Below, one piece after another: positions 5,523 to 6,708 of a stretch of 6,708 nt of DNA; within the stretch, counting starts at the first letter, position 1; every line of letters begins with the position of its first letter. The notes under the pieces were generated by a model. That model was not told the origin of the DNA. It worked only from the letters and a program-made list of their open reading frames with translations, and ran no database searches. Origin of the DNA: Anaerolineaceae bacterium (GTDB taxonomy: Bacteria > Chloroflexota > Anaerolineae > Anaerolineales > Anaerolineaceae). The stretch lies in assembly GCA_003501835.1 (NCBI GenBank), contig DNOU01000153.1:5899-12606 (forward strand), read 5' to 3'. The position numbers and the translations under genes are program-made.

Positions 5523-5549
5523 ATTATATGATATTTATGGGAGCGTCAA
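5523..5549 (-). promoter_or_regulatory. Candidate promoter of the response regulator gene
   Basis: On the minus strand TTGACG (5549-5544) precedes a perfect TATAAT (5528-5523) with a short 15-nt spacer. Transcription would start near 5516, leaving a leader of about 65 nt. ATCAT and ATGAT flank the -10 as an inverted repeat (5520-5532), a possible site for a regulator. The short spacer suggests a weak or activator-dependent promoter. Confidence 0.45.
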
Positions 5550-5666
5550 CTGGAAATGGGTGTTTTCAGCTGTTTTGCTCAAAATCTGCCAGATTTGAGG
5601 CCAATCCAACCTTCTTTCAGTCTTCATCCATCCTGCATCTGATAAGCAATGCGGCTGAACAATGGC

Positions 5667-5695
5667 TTGATGATCCCAATAGACCATGATATAAT
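5667..5695 (+). promoter_or_regulatory. rplS promoter with extended -10
   Basis: TTGATG (5667-5672), a 17-nt spacer, then TATAAT (5690-5695) preceded by TGA, making an extended -10 (TGATATAAT). This is the best promoter match in the window, as expected for a ribosomal protein gene. Transcription should start near 5702, giving a leader of about 54 nt. CCCTT (5696-5700) and AAGGG (5710-5714) could pair around the start site, but no established L19 leader structure is recognised. Confidence 0.8.
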
Positions 5696-5755
5696 CCCTT
5701 TTCGCCCCACAAGGGTAACGGAATCGTGATTTATATCGAAAGCAAGGTGTTAAAG

Positions 5756-6103
5756 ATGAGCGACTTACTGAAAGCATTCGAAGCCCCGGTCAATGAAAAT
5801 ATTCCGGCTCTGCATTCTGGTGATACCGTCAGTGTGCATGTCAAAATCAAGGAAGGCAACCGCGAGCGTATCCAGGAGTTTAAGGGTATTGTGATTTATA
5901 CTCATAACCGTGGAAACGATTCCTCCTTCACCGTCCGCCGTGTGGCAGCCAATGGTGTCGGTGTGGAGCGCACCTTTCTCACCCGCAGCCCGCGCATTGA
6001 CAAGGTGGTTGTTGAGCGCCGCGCCAGGGTGCGCCGCTCACGCCTCTATTTCCTGCGCGAGCGTTCAGGCAAGAGCGCACGCCTCAAGCAGAAATTCAAC
6101 TAG
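5756..6103 (+). CDS. rplS: 50S ribosomal protein L19
   Basis: A protein of 115 residues, the normal size for bL19, a component of the large ribosomal subunit near the interface with the 30S subunit. Family hallmarks run end to end: LLKAFEAPVNENIPALHSGDTVSVHVKIKEGNRERIQEFKGIVI at the N-terminus, FTVRRVAANGVGVERTF in the middle, SPRIDKVVVERRARVRRSRLYFLRERSGKSARLK at the basic C-terminus. The ATG at 5756 is chosen because AAGGTG lies 6 nt upstream and bL19 proteins start just before the LLKAFE-like segment. A GTG at 5726 would add ten residues and has no well-placed ribosome binding site. The gene has its own promoter and terminator and appears monocistronic. In many bacteria rplS is co-transcribed with rpsP, rimM and trmD, which are not next to it here. 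Confidence 0.97.
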   Translation: MSDLLKAFEAPVNENIPALHSGDTVSVHVKIKEGNRERIQEFKGIVIYTHNRGNDSSFTVRRVAANGVGVERTFLTRSPRIDKVVVERRARVRRSRLYFLRERSGKSARLKQKFN

Positions 6104-6124
6104 TTCCCTGTACCTGCATTTCAG

Positions 6125-6160
6125 GGTGCAACCCGCAACTGGTTGCGCCTTTATTTCTTT
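6125..6160 (+). terminator. Intrinsic terminator after rplS
   Basis: GGTGCAACC (6125-6133) pairs with GGTTGCGCC (6141-6149) as a 9-bp stem with one G-U pair and a 7-nt loop. It is followed directly by a T-rich tract (TTTATTTCTTT, 6150-6160). It lies 22 nt after the rplS stop, a classic Rho-independent layout. Confidence 0.85.
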
Positions 6161-6184
6161 AAATTACCCTTGTCGAGAGGTCCA

Positions 6185-6708
6185 ATGAGAACACCTGTCA
6201 TCGGCATCACCAGCAGCCAACAAGGCATCCAGCCTGAACCCGGTGGTTCATATGTACACTACTGCAATGCAGTGAGGAACCTGGGCGGAGAGCCGCATAT
6301 CATCGGGTTGGACCAGCCGCTGGAGGAGCTGGATGCGTTGGTTGCCAGCCTCGATGGGCTCATCCTTTCTGGCGGTGGTGATGTTCAGACCCGCCTTTAT
6401 CAAGGGGATGAAACACAGCCGGTTGAAGACGTCTTGAAAGACCGCGACACCCTCGAACTGGGATTGATCAACAAGGTTCTGGCTGCTGATCTGCCGCTGA
6501 TGGGAATTTGCCGCGGATTGCAGGTGTTGAACGTCGCCCTGGGCGGCAAACTGATCACCCATATTCCCACCCAATTTCCCACAACCATTCAGCACAGCAA
6601 TCCTTATCCCCAAAATCCGCGGGAGATGATCGCCCACGAAGTGGCGTTTGAATCCGGCAGCCGCCTTGCAGCGATCTACAATATCGGTCAGGTGCAGGTC
6701 AACAGCCG
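6185..6708 (+). CDS. Class I glutamine-amidotransferase-like hydrolase (peptidase C26, PuuD-like), 3' end missing
   Basis: The frame is open to the window edge: 174 codons of a family usually about 240 residues long. Such enzymes cleave gamma-glutamyl amides; PuuD hydrolyses gamma-glutamyl-GABA in putrescine breakdown. Visible family blocks are TPVIGITSS at the start, YVHYCNAVRNLGGEP, LDGLILSGGGDV (56-67), KDRDTLELGLI (85-95) and the nucleophile elbow MGICRGLQVLNVALGG with Cys109. The window ends at QVQVNS (about 168-173), just before the usual HHQ segment that carries the catalytic His, so the triad cannot be checked. The ATG at 6185 has GAGAGG 4 nt upstream. The gene begins 24 nt after the T-tract of the rplS terminator, so it depends on read-through or an unseen promoter. 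PuuD itself cannot be told from other C26 hydrolases. Confidence 0.88.
   Translation, partial: MRTPVIGITSSQQGIQPEPGGSYVHYCNAVRNLGGEPHIIGLDQPLEELDALVASLDGLILSGGGDVQTRLYQGDETQPVEDVLKDRDTLELGLINKVLAADLPLMGICRGLQVLNVALGGKLITHIPTQFPTTIQHSNPYPQNPREMIAHEVAFESGSRLAAIYNIGQVQVNS

Noticed and set aside
6248..6637. 129-codon minus-strand reading frame at the right end
   Set aside because: It lies wholly opposite the C26 hydrolase gene, whose nucleophile motif GICRG and family blocks are clear on the plus strand.

Overview
The window looks like chromosomal DNA from a bacterium, most likely an Anaerolineae-type member of the Chloroflexota. This is an inference from protein style, not a database match. The clues are secreted lipoproteins with Thr/Pro-rich linkers, a PD40 propeller lipoprotein, a sugar-type LacI regulator beside a probable exported binding protein, strong AGGAGG ribosome binding sites, sigma-70-like promoters and roughly balanced GC. 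No RNA gene, CRISPR array, insertion sequence or phage gene is visible.

Left part (1-1260, minus strand): a LacI-family repressor gene is followed by the first 17 codons of an exported protein, probably the substrate-binding lipoprotein of a sugar ABC transporter. The lacI promoter reads TTGACT-17 bp-TATACT, and a perfect 12-bp palindrome lies at the expected transcription start, a layout expected for autorepression. The likely lacI start is a TTG at 1187, not the upstream GTG at 1208.

Middle (1250-4765): about 430 bp without a convincing gene contain a 16-bp palindrome. Then comes a decayed OmpR-type response regulator. Its receiver domain is readable, but its DNA-binding domain is broken by frameshifts, deletions and a stop. 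Two plus-strand lipoprotein genes follow: a PD40/TolB-like beta-propeller, and a protein with a calcium-type DxNxDGxxD loop plus a C-terminal Gmad2-like domain. About 360 bp of gene-free DNA with overlapping palindromes comes next.

Right part (4766-6708): an intact OmpR-type response regulator lies on the minus strand, with Glu in place of the phosphoacceptor Asp. It is divergent from rplS (ribosomal protein L19), which has its own promoter (TTGATG-17 bp with an extended TGATATAAT) and an intrinsic terminator. The window ends inside a gene for a class I glutamine-amidotransferase-like hydrolase (peptidase C26, PuuD-like).

The genes do not form one pathway. The left end is a sugar-uptake control locus, the middle is cell-envelope and signalling accessory DNA, and the right end is housekeeping. 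I did not find a convincing new multi-gene system. The most notable points are the two non-canonical response regulators, one intact and one decayed, flanking the lipoproteins, and the lacI autoregulatory site.
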